From NCBI GenBank assembly GCA_038227045.1, contig JBBRQD010000039.1, forward strand, positions 1 to 44,754: a DNA stretch of 44,754 bases. The letters are read 5' to 3'. Of this stretch, positions 32,118 through 40,213 are shown piece by piece. This DNA is from JANXLS01 sp038227045. GTDB lineage: Bacteria; Planctomycetota; SZUA-567; H5-PLA8. The position numbers and the translations under genes were made by a program. Each line of letters opens with the position of its first letter. Within the stretch, counting starts at the first letter, position 1. The notes below the pieces were generated by a model. That model saw nothing but the letters and a program-made list of their open reading frames with translations. It made no database searches and was not told the origin of the DNA.

Positions 32118-33011
32118 ATGGAACCCGTATTCGAAACCAATCTGCCGGGTCTGAAACTGCTGGCGCGCGGCAAAGTCCGGGACGTGTACGATCTCGGCGA
32201 CCAATTGTTGATCGTCAGCACTGATCGCTTGAGCGCGTTCGATTCCGTCCTGCCGACGCCCATTCCGGACAAGGGCCGCGTGCTGAACGGACTCTCGCGC
32301 TTCTGGTTTGGATTTTTGGGCGATAATCCGCGCAATCATCTGATCACCGCGGATGTCGAAAAAATGGGCCACGGGCTGGAAGAACATCGCGCGATTCTTG
32401 CGGGACGTTCGATGCTCGTTCACAAAGCCAAAGTCTTTCCCGTCGAATGTGTCGTGCGCGGCTATCTGATGGGATCGGGCTGGAAAGAGTACCTGGAAAA
32501 GGGCAGCGTCTGCGGCATTCAGTTGGCGCGCGGGTTGAAGAACGGCTCGCGTCTGGACGCTCCGATTTTCACGCCCGCCACAAAGGCGGTCGAGGGACAC
32601 GACGAGAACATCACATTCGAGCGCGCCAGCGAAATTATCGGAAAAGAAAACGCCGAAAAGCTGCGCGATATTTCGATCAACATTTACAAGCGCGCGGCCG
32701 AACACGCGCTCACCAAGAACGTCATCATCGCCGACACCAAATTCGAATTCGGCCAGCACAACGGCGAAATCATTCTGGTCGACGAAGCGCTGACGCCGGA
32801 CAGTTCGCGCTTCTGGCCCCGCGAGCAATGGACGCCGGGCCAAACGCAGTTCAGCTTCGACAAACAATTCGTGCGCGATTATCTCGAAGGCATCGGCTGG
32901 AACAAACTCCCGCCTGCGCCGCCGTTGTCGGAAGTGGTCGTGCAGAAGACGCGCGAGAAATATGTCGATGCGTATCGGCGGATAACGGGACAGGAAGAGT
33001 TGCCGGCGTAG
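32118..33011 (+). CDS. purC: Phosphoribosylaminoimidazole-succinocarboxamide synthase
   Basis: It encodes 297 residues that catalyse the ATP-dependent joining of aspartate to CAIR in purine synthesis. Features are ARGKVRDVYDLGDQLLIVST at the start, FPVECVVRGYLMGSGWKEY, ADTKFEFG and LVDEALTPDSSRFW. At about 300 residues it is of the longer type, shared with yeast Ade1, rather than the 240-residue form. AGGAG precedes ATG 32118. A longer frame runs back into repeat A and is rejected. Confidence 0.96.
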   Translation: MEPVFETNLPGLKLLARGKVRDVYDLGDQLLIVSTDRLSAFDSVLPTPIPDKGRVLNGLSRFWFGFLGDNPRNHLITADVEKMGHGLEEHRAILAGRSMLVHKAKVFPVECVVRGYLMGSGWKEYLEKGSVCGIQLARGLKNGSRLDAPIFTPATKAVEGHDENITFERASEIIGKENAEKLRDISINIYKRAAEHALTKNVIIADTKFEFGQHNGEIILVDEALTPDSSRFWPREQWTPGQTQFSFDKQFVRDYLEGIGWNKLPPAPPLSEVVVQKTREKYVDAYRRITGQEELPA

Positions 33012-33015
33012 AAAC

Positions 33016-33069
33016 GTTCGTAGTTCCGCCTTCAGGCGGCCCGGACCGCCTGAAGGCGGAACTACGAAC
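33016..33069. repeat. Repeat D: perfect 24-bp-arm hairpin between convergent genes
   Basis: The left arm 33016-33039 (gttcgtagttccgccttc onward) and right arm 33046-33069 are exact complements around a six-base loop. It starts 4 bases after the purC stop and ends 1 base before the moxR stop, so it can terminate both. Confidence 0.85.
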
Positions 33070-33070
33070 T

Positions 33071-34033
33071 TTATCTCGGCACTTCAATCTTCTCAAACAA
33101 CCGTTTCAAAACATCGTTAAGCGTTGTCCCTTCCATCTCGGATTCCGGCGACAGTGTCACCCGGTGAATCAACACCGGCAGCGCCATTTCTTTAATATCG
33201 TCCGGCGTGATGAAATCGCGTCCGCGCAGGATCGCGAGCGCTCTGCCGCTGTCCAGCAATCCCAACGAGGCGCGCGGACCCGCGCCGATTTGCACTGCGT
33301 CGTCCTGGCGCGTGGCGGCGACGATCTTCTGGATGTAGCCGAGCAGATTGCTTTCGACTTTGACGAGTTTGGTTGCCGTGCGGCGGCAGGCGAGCAGATC
33401 GTCGGCGGTCATGCACGCGCCGAGTTCGTTGATCGCCACGTCATGCAGGCGGTTACCCCTCACGTAATTGTCCAGAATCACGAGTTCGTCTTCGGCCGTC
33501 GGACAGTCAATCGAGATTTTCATTAAAAAGCGGTCGCGCTGCGCTTCGGGCAACGGATAGGTGCCTTCGAATTCAACTGGATTCTGCGTGGCGAACACCG
33601 TGAAGACCGGCGAGATGTTGTGGCGCATGCCGTCGATCGTCGCGGCCTTTTCCTGCATCGCCTCCAGCAACGCGGACTGCGTTTTTGGCGGCGTGCGGTT
33701 GATTTCGTCGGCGAGCAGGAAGTCGGTGAAGATCGGGCCGGCGTGGAATTCGAAATCCTGCGTCTTCGGATTGAAGACGTTGGAACCCATGATGTCCGAG
33801 GGCATCAAATCCGGCGTGAATTGAATGCGGTTGAAGCCGCAGCCCAGCAGGCGCGAAAGCGTGAGGGCAATCAGTGTTTTGCCGGTGCCGGGAACGCCTT
33901 CCAGCAGTGTATGGCCGCCGGCGAGCAGGCAAACCAGAACCTGCTCTTTCACGCGGTCCTGGCCAATGATGACGCGATTCATCTGCTCGCGCAGAATGGC
34001 GAATTTTGCTGCGGCTTCAGCGACGGTGAGCAC
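33071..34033 (-). CDS. MoxR-family AAA+ ATPase, second copy
   Basis: It encodes 320 residues. It has Walker A GVPGTGKT (46-53), Walker B LLADEINR (106-113), FATQNPVEFEGTYPLPEAQ with the sensor-1 Asn, and a C-terminal IGAGPRASLGLL. GTG 34033 has GGAGGT at 34040-34045 six bases upstream; an ATG at 34048 contains that ribosome site and so is less likely. It overlaps the DUF4350 stop by 17 bases and is the last gene of a four-gene operon. It is distinct from the MoxR at 22607. Confidence 0.93.
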   Translation of the reverse strand: MLTVAEAAAKFAILREQMNRVIIGQDRVKEQVLVCLLAGGHTLLEGVPGTGKTLIALTLSRLLGCGFNRIQFTPDLMPSDIMGSNVFNPKTQDFEFHAGPIFTDFLLADEINRTPPKTQSALLEAMQEKAATIDGMRHNISPVFTVFATQNPVEFEGTYPLPEAQRDRFLMKISIDCPTAEDELVILDNYVRGNRLHDVAINELGACMTADDLLACRRTATKLVKVESNLLGYIQKIVAATRQDDAVQIGAGPRASLGLLDSGRALAILRGRDFITPDDIKEMALPVLIHRVTLSPESEMEGTTLNDVLKRLFEKIEVPR

Positions 34034-35234
34034 GCTCCAACCTCCCATAAGCTTCGTTTAATGTTTTCAACAGACTGAAAAATTCAGACGGCGTCAGAGC
34101 GCGCCGGCCGGTGAGGCCGGCTTCGTCGGACGTGCCCAGCAGCGCGAAGATTCTCGCGCGCAAATCAGCTCCACGCAACCCGCTTTGCGCGGTGACGGTA
34201 TGAATGAAATTCTTGTAGTGCAGCGCGATCGCCTGATGCGGTTCGAGCACGCGGTTATACAGCGGCGCGAGCGAGTTGACGAAATCGATGGCTTCGGTGC
34301 GCGTCTCTTTGTGATCGTCCTCGGGCGGGCCGATGGACGCGCGCGCGCGCCAAAACAGGACCATGCCTCCGGCAAGCATGACCAGTAGCGCCATGCCCAT
34401 GCCCCAGCGAACGAGCATTTCAATCATGCCAGGCGACGTGTGCAGGCCGTGCACGAATTCGTCGAAATAAACCGGGCGTGTTGACGGCGCGAGTTGCCCG
34501 AGCAATTTCAGGTTGTCTTCCAGTCCCACGTGGCTGTTGGTGAAAATCTCCGGCGAGGCCAGCACGATCACGTCGCCTGTTCCGCCTTCCAAAAGAATGC
34601 GCGCGGCGAATATTTCGCCGTTCAGCGCGAACAATGTGTGAGCGTCGTCGAGCACCGCGATCGATTTCGCTTTGTCCAGCGACGCGCCTTTAAAATTCAG
34701 CGTGCGCGCGGGCCGCGGATGAAAGCGGTTGACGCCCGGCCAGAAGTCGAATGTTTTCTTGAAATCGTCTCCCTTGGTCTGATTCACGACCTCTATCGGC
34801 CCGTAATTTTTATCCAGCGCCAGCACCAGCCGTCCGCCACCCTTGACCCAATTCAATTCGCCATCGGTCAGCAGCGGCCCGCCGGTCACGACAGGCTTTA
34901 CTGGAGGCGGTGTTTTCAAGCCGGTCTTGTTTGGATCGGGGCTTTCGTGTTCACCGGGCTTTTTCTCCGGCCCGATGCGAAAGACCACGGCGTTCGGCTC
35001 GATCTCCGCGTAATCGATCATGCGGTGAAGTTCGCTGACCGCCGGCGCTTTCGATCCGCGTGATTCTTTCAGGTAACGGAAGGCCAGCGACGCGCCCTTG
35101 GGCGCGATGTTGTGCAGTGAGCGTGCCGGAAAGACTTCGCGCTTGAAGTCCTTGTCGCTGTCCAGCCAGACGAACGCGGCGCCAATCGCCAGCAGCGCGG
35201 CGAGCAGCGGAAGTTTGCGCAGGAATCGGTTCAT
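34017..35234 (-). CDS. DUF4350 membrane protein
   Basis: It encodes 405 residues with an N-terminal membrane segment (about 8-25) and a second one (about 280-305, WGMGMALLVMLAGGMVLFW). The extracytoplasmic part has KGASLAFRYLKESRG, GGRLVLALDKNYGP and PVYFDEFVHGLH, as in DUF4350. The C-terminal cytoplasmic part is helical. GGAGGA stands before the ATG, and the ATG overlaps the DUF4129 stop by four bases. DUF4350 proteins accompany MoxR, DUF58 and DUF4129 in membrane-associated operons of unknown biochemical role. Confidence 0.9.
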   Translation of the reverse strand: MNRFLRKLPLLAALLAIGAAFVWLDSDKDFKREVFPARSLHNIAPKGASLAFRYLKESRGSKAPAVSELHRMIDYAEIEPNAVVFRIGPEKKPGEHESPDPNKTGLKTPPPVKPVVTGGPLLTDGELNWVKGGGRLVLALDKNYGPIEVVNQTKGDDFKKTFDFWPGVNRFHPRPARTLNFKGASLDKAKSIAVLDDAHTLFALNGEIFAARILLEGGTGDVIVLASPEIFTNSHVGLEDNLKLLGQLAPSTRPVYFDEFVHGLHTSPGMIEMLVRWGMGMALLVMLAGGMVLFWRARASIGPPEDDHKETRTEAIDFVNSLAPLYNRVLEPHQAIALHYKNFIHTVTAQSGLRGADLRARIFALLGTSDEAGLTGRRALTPSEFFSLLKTLNEAYGRLERAHRR

Positions 35235-36301
35235 CCGCTCCTCCCGGCGCGTGCGCGCGCCAGGAATTGTTTCGCGGCGCTGGCGTAGCGATTCGCGTCG
35301 TCCGGTTCGCTTGCCGATTTTCCGTACCACTCAAGTTCGAACGAGCCGGTCAATTCCTGAAAGTCGCGGCGAAACGAGAAGTCCTGCGGAAACGAAAAAT
35401 AGTATTCCCAATTCGTCCGGCCCTTGCGATAGTTCAATACGCCGGATCGAAAAAGCATCACCAGCACGGCGTGATACCAGGCGCGAACGGCCTCGCGGTG
35501 CCGGCCGGTCGAAGCCAGGCGCGCGGCATATTCTTCCCATTGGTTCGAATCGCGCGAGAGGGGGTCGGCGTCCTTGGCTGGCGCTGGCGCGGCGACTGTT
35601 TCAAAATCGGCGGCGACGCCTTTGAAGCGCCGGTTTTTCATGTATGCCCGGATCATGATCGCTCCGGCGAGAAGCGCGCATCCGATCAAGCCATATTTCA
35701 CGAACGGACCGATGCCGTCGCCGAAACCGGGATTTGGCTTGGGAAAGAGATTTCGAAACCAGGTGATGAAGTCCCATATTTTCTTGTAGATCCAGCGAAC
35801 ACCTTCGCCGAGGTAATGCAGCATCGTGTGGATGACTCCGGAATCGACAATTCCGGCGTCGTCGATTTCGCCGTCCTTCGGAGGAATCGTGCGCTCCTCG
35901 TCGCGCTGAAGCGCGGCCAGCAATTCCCGATTGGGAGCGTTTTCGGCAGCGGAAGGCGGGTCTCCGGCGGACAACGCGTGAAGAAGCGCTTTGATGCGCG
36001 GGCTGAGCGCTTGAGCATCGGAGAGTTGGGCGGCTTTGCGAATGGGTTGAAGAATGGACGCGTCGGCGGAAAACGCACTGCCGTTGCCGGCCGGGACCGA
36101 CACGTCCGCGCCTTCGAGTTTCGCGGCGGCTTGCTGCGCTTCCGCCAGATGTGCGCCGTCCAATTCCGCGAGTACTTTTTCCATCCCGCTGCGATATTCC
36201 GCGACGGTGATTTCGCGCGCCATTGCGCCACCGGCACCCGGCAATCCAGATGCGGCGGCGAGCAGGACCGCAATAGAAAAAGAAGCGGCGAAGCGAGTCA
36301 T
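35231..36301 (-). CDS. DUF4129 membrane protein
   Basis: It encodes 356 residues with a signal peptide (about 1-30, ending GGAMAREI), a long extracytoplasmic part and one membrane segment (about 190-210, YGLIGCALLAGAIMIRAY). A C-terminal DUF4129 domain carries EEYAARLASTGRHREAVRAW, TNWEYYFSF and FELEWYGK. Its ATG overlaps the stop of the upstream membrane protein by four bases (ATGA) and its stop overlaps the DUF4350 start in the same way. This supports an obligate operon. Confidence 0.9.
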   Translation of the reverse strand: MTRFAASFSIAVLLAAASGLPGAGGAMAREITVAEYRSGMEKVLAELDGAHLAEAQQAAAKLEGADVSVPAGNGSAFSADASILQPIRKAAQLSDAQALSPRIKALLHALSAGDPPSAAENAPNRELLAALQRDEERTIPPKDGEIDDAGIVDSGVIHTMLHYLGEGVRWIYKKIWDFITWFRNLFPKPNPGFGDGIGPFVKYGLIGCALLAGAIMIRAYMKNRRFKGVAADFETVAAPAPAKDADPLSRDSNQWEEYAARLASTGRHREAVRAWYHAVLVMLFRSGVLNYRKGRTNWEYYFSFPQDFSFRRDFQELTGSFELEWYGKSASEPDDANRYASAAKQFLARARAGRSG

Positions 36302-37137
36302 TGAGCCGCCTCTTTTTTGATTTCCTGAAACCAAAGCTGCAAGTCTTCGCCGGTTTTTCGCGCACGCACGCGTTGCACCAGATCGACGTTCGCCGCGAGC
36401 CAAAACGGTTCGATGATCAGAGATGCGCCCACGACCAATAACGAGTAGGTCAGCGGTTGCTTGGGCAGAAGACCCAATGGTCCGGGTTCGAAGATATACT
36501 CCCACCGGGGAAGGGCCGGCCCCAGAATTTCGCCGCCGAGCTTCAGCGAGATCACGATCAAAAAATAGAGATTAATCAGCGCCATGATCATGCCCAGGAA
36601 AAATACCAGCGTGATGCCCGCGAGCGGCCAGAAGGAGGTCCAGGAGATTTTGAGGGCGTCCAATGGCGCGCTCAGCATCTTCGGTCCGCCGATTCCATAC
36701 GACGTGGCCGCGGCCAGCCCGCCGTAAACAATAAACGGAGGCCACATCACAAAGGTGAAAAGAGTGAGATAGAAAAAGAATTCGTTGATCAGCGCCGTGT
36801 AGACATACGGAATGAAATCGGAGAGCGGCACTTTCAGCGCCTCGAATTTCGAATCGACCGCGGAATTCCCCGCGTAGTAACAGGCTCGCACATACACGGC
36901 GCGCCCGTACAACGAAACGAGGAACGCCACGAACACGAACGTGGAAAGCCGCCAGAGATAATGCAGGTAAAACTGCGGCTCGCTCAGCAGCAGCAATTGG
37001 AAGACGAAATAGACCTGCAAAAAACGCAGCGGCAGCGCGGTGATCCAGAGCACGCCCATCCACGGCGACGCCGCGCGCAACGTCAGTTGCACGGACGCGT
37101 TGAGAATACCAGTCGTGTTGAGGTTGGCGTTGCGCAT
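36298..37137 (-). CDS. Multi-pass membrane protein, first gene of the MoxR operon
   Basis: It encodes 279 residues with about six membrane segments (near 30-50, 60-80, 110-140, 160-185 and 230-250, with LLVVGASLIIEPFWLAAN at the end) and a short cytoplasmic tail. I do not recognise the family. In similar operons of other bacteria a membrane protein of this kind stands before DUF4129. No Shine-Dalgarno precedes the ATG; a perfect TATAAT lies 10 bases upstream, so the message may be leaderless. Its stop overlaps the DUF4129 start. Confidence 0.75.
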   Translation of the reverse strand: MRNANLNTTGILNASVQLTLRAASPWMGVLWITALPLRFLQVYFVFQLLLLSEPQFYLHYLWRLSTFVFVAFLVSLYGRAVYVRACYYAGNSAVDSKFEALKVPLSDFIPYVYTALINEFFFYLTLFTFVMWPPFIVYGGLAAATSYGIGGPKMLSAPLDALKISWTSFWPLAGITLVFFLGMIMALINLYFLIVISLKLGGEILGPALPRWEYIFEPGPLGLLPKQPLTYSLLVVGASLIIEPFWLAANVDLVQRVRARKTGEDLQLWFQEIKKEAAQ

Positions 37138-37147
37138 GGAATTTTGG

Positions 37148-37153
37148 ATTATA
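37148..37153 (-). promoter_or_regulatory. -10 box (TATAAT) of the MoxR operon
   Basis: TATAAT on the minus strand, 10 bases before the first ATG. TTGCCA is 21 bases further upstream, which is too far for a normal -35. Confidence 0.5.
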
Positions 37154-37205
37154 CAGAGCGAACGGAAATTGCCATGGCAAGACGGGGAGGCCGGTCGTGC
37201 CGTTG

Positions 37206-37373
37206 CCCTCTCCCCTCCGGGCGAGGGTCGAGACGGAGCGCAAGCGAAGTCCGGGGTGAGGGGAGGGCGCGGATTAATCATCGCGTGTGGATTAATCAAC
37301 GATCTCCCCCTCACCCCGCGAGCGATACGGCTGCTCGTCGGCCCTCTCCCGGGGGGAGAGGGGAACCGCAAAT
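37206..37373. repeat. Repeat E: paired GC-rich ccctctccc elements
   Basis: Two units face each other. The first runs from ccctctcccctccgggcgag to ggggtgaggggag (about 37206-37267). The second runs from ctccccctcaccccgcg to ccctctcccggggggagagg (about 37303-37363). Between them is a direct repeat of ggattaatca (37271-37280 and 37289-37298). Similar ccctc/gaggg-rich inverted repeats occur between genes in many bacteria. It lies between the MoxR operon promoter and the radical SAM gene stop. Confidence 0.75.
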
Positions 37374-37379
37374 CCGCAC

Positions 37380-38693
37380 TCACACTTGCACTACAGCTCC
37401 GCGTTGCAACTTTGCGTTCAAATCGCGCGACAGGCCCTTGATTCGATTCACATTCTCTTCGCCCATGAACACGATGGGAAAGGCGGTTTTGTTGTGGGTT
37501 AGCGGCTCGTCGAGGTCGATCCATTTGCGGCAGAGTTCGCCGTCGGGCGTGCCCGGAATCGGCGAGAATTCGGAGAGCATCACGCGGATGCCCAGGTCGT
37601 TTGCGAAGCGCATCGATTCTTCGACGTTCTGTTGGTCTGCGTTGGGGTGCGACATGATCAGGTACGCCGCGATGTGTTCAATCTTCGCGCCGGCCGCGCA
37701 CAGGTTTTGGATCGCATCTTTCAATTCGTGCGAATAGACTTTTCCGCCGGTCTTCTTCTGCCATTCGTAGGCGCTGCTTTCAAAACCCAGATACACGACC
37801 TTGAAGCCGGCTTCAACCATCAGTTCCGCCAGTTCCTTCGAAATGAACCGCGCGTTCAACGCGTTGGGCGTGTGGAAATTCAAACGGGTTTTGCGTTTCA
37901 GCGCTTCTTTTAAAAATGGAACGAGGATTTTGTCCGGCTGATAGAGCAGCGCGTCGTCGTAAAAAACGGCGTGCTTCGCGCCGCGTTCGATGAGAAAACC
38001 CAGTTCGGCGAGAGAGCGCTCCATCGGGCGCGAATGAAACGTGGGATAGACCTGCGGCACCGAACAGTAGGTGCACTTGAACGGACAGCCGTCCGCAAGT
38101 TTTAAGACGCCGGTGTCGAGCCGCGGGTACAGATCCCAGTACGGCAGACCGTCGGGGTTGGGTTCGAGATTCAAAAATTTCCAGAGCGGATCGAGGTTCA
38201 GGCCGTCGAGTACGAAATCCGCGCCGATCGTGTGCGCGTGCGGATTGCAGATTGTCGCGTAGACGCCGCCGAGCACGATCTTGGTTTGTGGCGAGTACGC
38301 GCGCAGATCGTCGATGGCCTCTTTTACGCCCGGATACCAATAGGTCATCACGGTCTGAATCAAAGCGAAATCGAACGGCCCTTCGCGCTCGAGAAACGCA
38401 CGGAATTCGGCGCGCGGCAAACCGAAGCGGCGGTAACTCCGAGGAATGTTGGCGAAGAGCGCCGGCTTGTCGAGCGGCTCGTTATGAAACTCCCCGCGTC
38501 CCCAGACATCCGCGCGCAATTTTTCGCCTTGCACGGCAGGATGCAGACGGTCGAGATAGTCGAAGAGCCGCAGTTCGGCGCGGCCACGCAAACGTCCACC
38601 GACGCTCAGAAGGCCGTACGGCTTCAGCCAGAAATCGTAAGCGGCGAAGTCGTGGATGGGCGGATTGAGCAATAGGATGCGGGGTGTTTTCAT
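37380..38693 (-). CDS. B12-binding-domain radical SAM protein
   Basis: It encodes 437 residues. The N-terminal part (about 1-190) resembles the Rossmann-like cobalamin-binding domain seen in this group (ILLLNPPIHD, LRAYSPQTKIVLGGVYATI), but the classical DxHxxG is absent. The radical SAM core begins at the CxxxCxxC of LADGCPFKCTYCSVPQV and includes FYDDALLY and YLGFESSAYE. The products of such enzymes range over methylations and rearrangements; the substrate is unknown. ATG 38693 is 19-20 bases after a predicted TSS of the promoter at 38719-38747, without a clear ribosome site. Confidence 0.9.
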   Translation of the reverse strand: MKTPRILLLNPPIHDFAAYDFWLKPYGLLSVGGRLRGRAELRLFDYLDRLHPAVQGEKLRADVWGRGEFHNEPLDKPALFANIPRSYRRFGLPRAEFRAFLEREGPFDFALIQTVMTYWYPGVKEAIDDLRAYSPQTKIVLGGVYATICNPHAHTIGADFVLDGLNLDPLWKFLNLEPNPDGLPYWDLYPRLDTGVLKLADGCPFKCTYCSVPQVYPTFHSRPMERSLAELGFLIERGAKHAVFYDDALLYQPDKILVPFLKEALKRKTRLNFHTPNALNARFISKELAELMVEAGFKVVYLGFESSAYEWQKKTGGKVYSHELKDAIQNLCAAGAKIEHIAAYLIMSHPNADQQNVEESMRFANDLGIRVMLSEFSPIPGTPDGELCRKWIDLDEPLTHNKTAFPIVFMGEENVNRIKGLSRDLNAKLQRGAVVQV

Positions 38694-38718
38694 GTCACTA
38701 TTCGGTTCATTGTGGTAA

Positions 38719-38747
38719 ATCATACGTGATAGCCGGGCGATGTACAA
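38719..38747 (-). promoter_or_regulatory. Sigma-70 promoter (TTGTAC-17-TATGAT)
   Basis: On the minus strand TTGTAC (38742-38747) and TATGAT (38719-38724) have the ideal 17-base spacer. It serves the radical SAM gene. Confidence 0.6.
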
Positions 38748-38788
38748 ACTGTTCGTATTGTGCGCCAGCACGCATATCGAGGGATCAA

Positions 38789-39235
38789 ATGCGAAGCGTC
38801 GGTGGGCGGGCATACTTTCAAATCCACCTCTCCACGTCTGTCGTCCTGATGTGTGCAGCGGGCATATTAGTGGGCGCGAATTTTGGGCAGCACAAGCGCT
38901 TCACCGAACGGGATGTCGTAGGTTTCGTTACGGAAAACGAAGCGGAATTTCGGCACCGTCTTAAAAATATTTTTCTGACAACCCGAAATTACCGCGCTCC
39001 GATCACAATCGACAAAGCGTATGGCTGGCCTTGCTGTTGTTTAATAACCCAAACAGATATCGATGTCGGCAGTATTGCAGCGTATGAAAATGCGCATTTG
39101 GATTCGCGCTATTTTTCGTTAAGCAATACCATCATCGACTTGACCATTGCCATAGTGATACTTGCTGGCATTTGGGTCGTTTGCGAACGATCGATCCGGC
39201 GTAGAGGCGCCCGAAAGATCGCTCCCAGTCCGTGA
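38789..39235 (+). CDS. Small two-segment membrane protein of planctomycete-type family
   Basis: It encodes 148 residues. Two membrane segments, about 12-32 (LSTSVVLMCAAGILVGANFG) and about 112-132 (LTIAIVILAGIWVVCERS), flank a periplasmic loop with KAYGWPCCCL. The pattern FQIHLSTxVVLM...YGWP...ALxxAIxILxxxWxxCExxIRRR recurs in small proteins of planctomycetes and relatives, function unknown (recollection). ATG 38789 has GAGGG five bases upstream; a longer frame from 38684 would include an odd Cys-rich leader. The gene is AT-richer than its neighbours. Confidence 0.7.
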   Translation: MRSVGGRAYFQIHLSTSVVLMCAAGILVGANFGQHKRFTERDVVGFVTENEAEFRHRLKNIFLTTRNYRAPITIDKAYGWPCCCLITQTDIDVGSIAAYENAHLDSRYFSLSNTIIDLTIAIVILAGIWVVCERSIRRRGARKIAPSP

Positions 39236-39245
39236 ACGCACATTT

Positions 39246-40019
39246 TTAACAAGCGAACAGCCTCTTCCAATTCGCTGTCGTGGAGGTGCGCACCGATTCG
39301 ACGTCAACACCGCGCACTTCGGCGATCTTTTGGACGACTGCGGTCAGGAACGCAGGTTCGTTGCGCTTTCCGCGCCAGGGTTGCGGCGCGAGATACGGGC
39401 AATCTGTTTCGAGCAGCAGGCGGTCTCCGGGCAGCGCTGAAATAGCCTCGCGAACCTCGTTTGCTTTGGGATAGGTCATCACGCCGCCGAGTCCGAAATA
39501 CAGGCCCATCTCCGCCGCGCACAAACCGAATTCTCTCGCGGCGGTGAAACAATGCCAGACGCCGTTCAGTGCATGCCCGGTCTTGACACGATGTTTTTCG
39601 AGCACTTCTAGCATCTCATTTTCCGCCGCGCGGCAATGTAAGATAAATGGCTTTTTCAACTCGTCGGCAAGTTCCAACTGCGCTTGAAACGCTGCATACT
39701 GTTTTTCGCGAGGCGCATGATCGCGGAAAAAGTCCAGGCCCGTTTCGCCGATGGCGACGACGCGCGGATGAGTCTTTGCCAGCGTGCTCATTGCGGCGAG
39801 GACTTCCGCACTAAAGCACGACGCTTCATTCGGGTGAATCCCCAGCGCCACACGCACATCGGGCCGGGTTTCGGCGAGATCGATACAGCGGCGCCAATCG
39901 TCCGGTCCCGTCGCGATGGTGACGAACGCTTCGACGCCGGCGTCGCGCGCGCGCTGAATCATGGCGTCGCGGTCTGGATCGAAATCGGGCGAGCTGAGAT
40001 GGCAGTGGGTGTCAATCAT
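39246..40019 (-). CDS. tatD: TatD-family metal-dependent DNase
   Basis: It encodes 257 residues of the amidohydrolase fold. Metal ligands are His5 and His7 (DTHCHLSSP), Glu92 (IGETGLDF), His128 (ILHCRAA), His156 (VWHCFTA) and Asp206 (ETDCPYLAP). It acts as a 3'-5' exonuclease in characterised relatives. The length is typical. It is divergent from the zinc-ribbon gene, with a strong palindrome in the gap. Confidence 0.95.
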   Translation of the reverse strand: MIDTHCHLSSPDFDPDRDAMIQRARDAGVEAFVTIATGPDDWRRCIDLAETRPDVRVALGIHPNEASCFSAEVLAAMSTLAKTHPRVVAIGETGLDFFRDHAPREKQYAAFQAQLELADELKKPFILHCRAAENEMLEVLEKHRVKTGHALNGVWHCFTAAREFGLCAAEMGLYFGLGGVMTYPKANEVREAISALPGDRLLLETDCPYLAPQPWRGKRNEPAFLTAVVQKIAEVRGVDVESVRTSTTANWKRLFAC

Positions 40020-40069
40020 GGGAAAGGTTAGGAACTCGGAAAGTGGTTTAATGAGCCGGCTTCTTCAAC

Positions 40070-40087
40070 ACTCCTTATATAAGGAGT
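40070..40087. promoter_or_regulatory. Perfect 18-bp palindrome, candidate operator
   Basis: ACTCCTTATATAAGGAGT lies in the divergent gap between tatD and the zinc-ribbon gene. It has no T-run after it, so it is not a terminator. It contains TATATA and could bind a dimeric regulator or serve as a hairpin in RNA. Confidence 0.45.
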
Positions 40088-40213
40088 CCGGCGACGGGCA
40101 ACTCGCGATGCGTTTGGATGTAATTTACGTTTTACAAAGATGAAAACTTGAATTTCGTTGACTATTGTGCATACTTACTAAACTTTAACAAATCAGAATT
40201 TGCGAGGTAAGCG

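Noticed and set aside
34034..34048. ATG start at 34048 for the second MoxR gene
   Set aside because: The first codons contain GGAGGT, which is better read as the ribosome site of GTG 34033.
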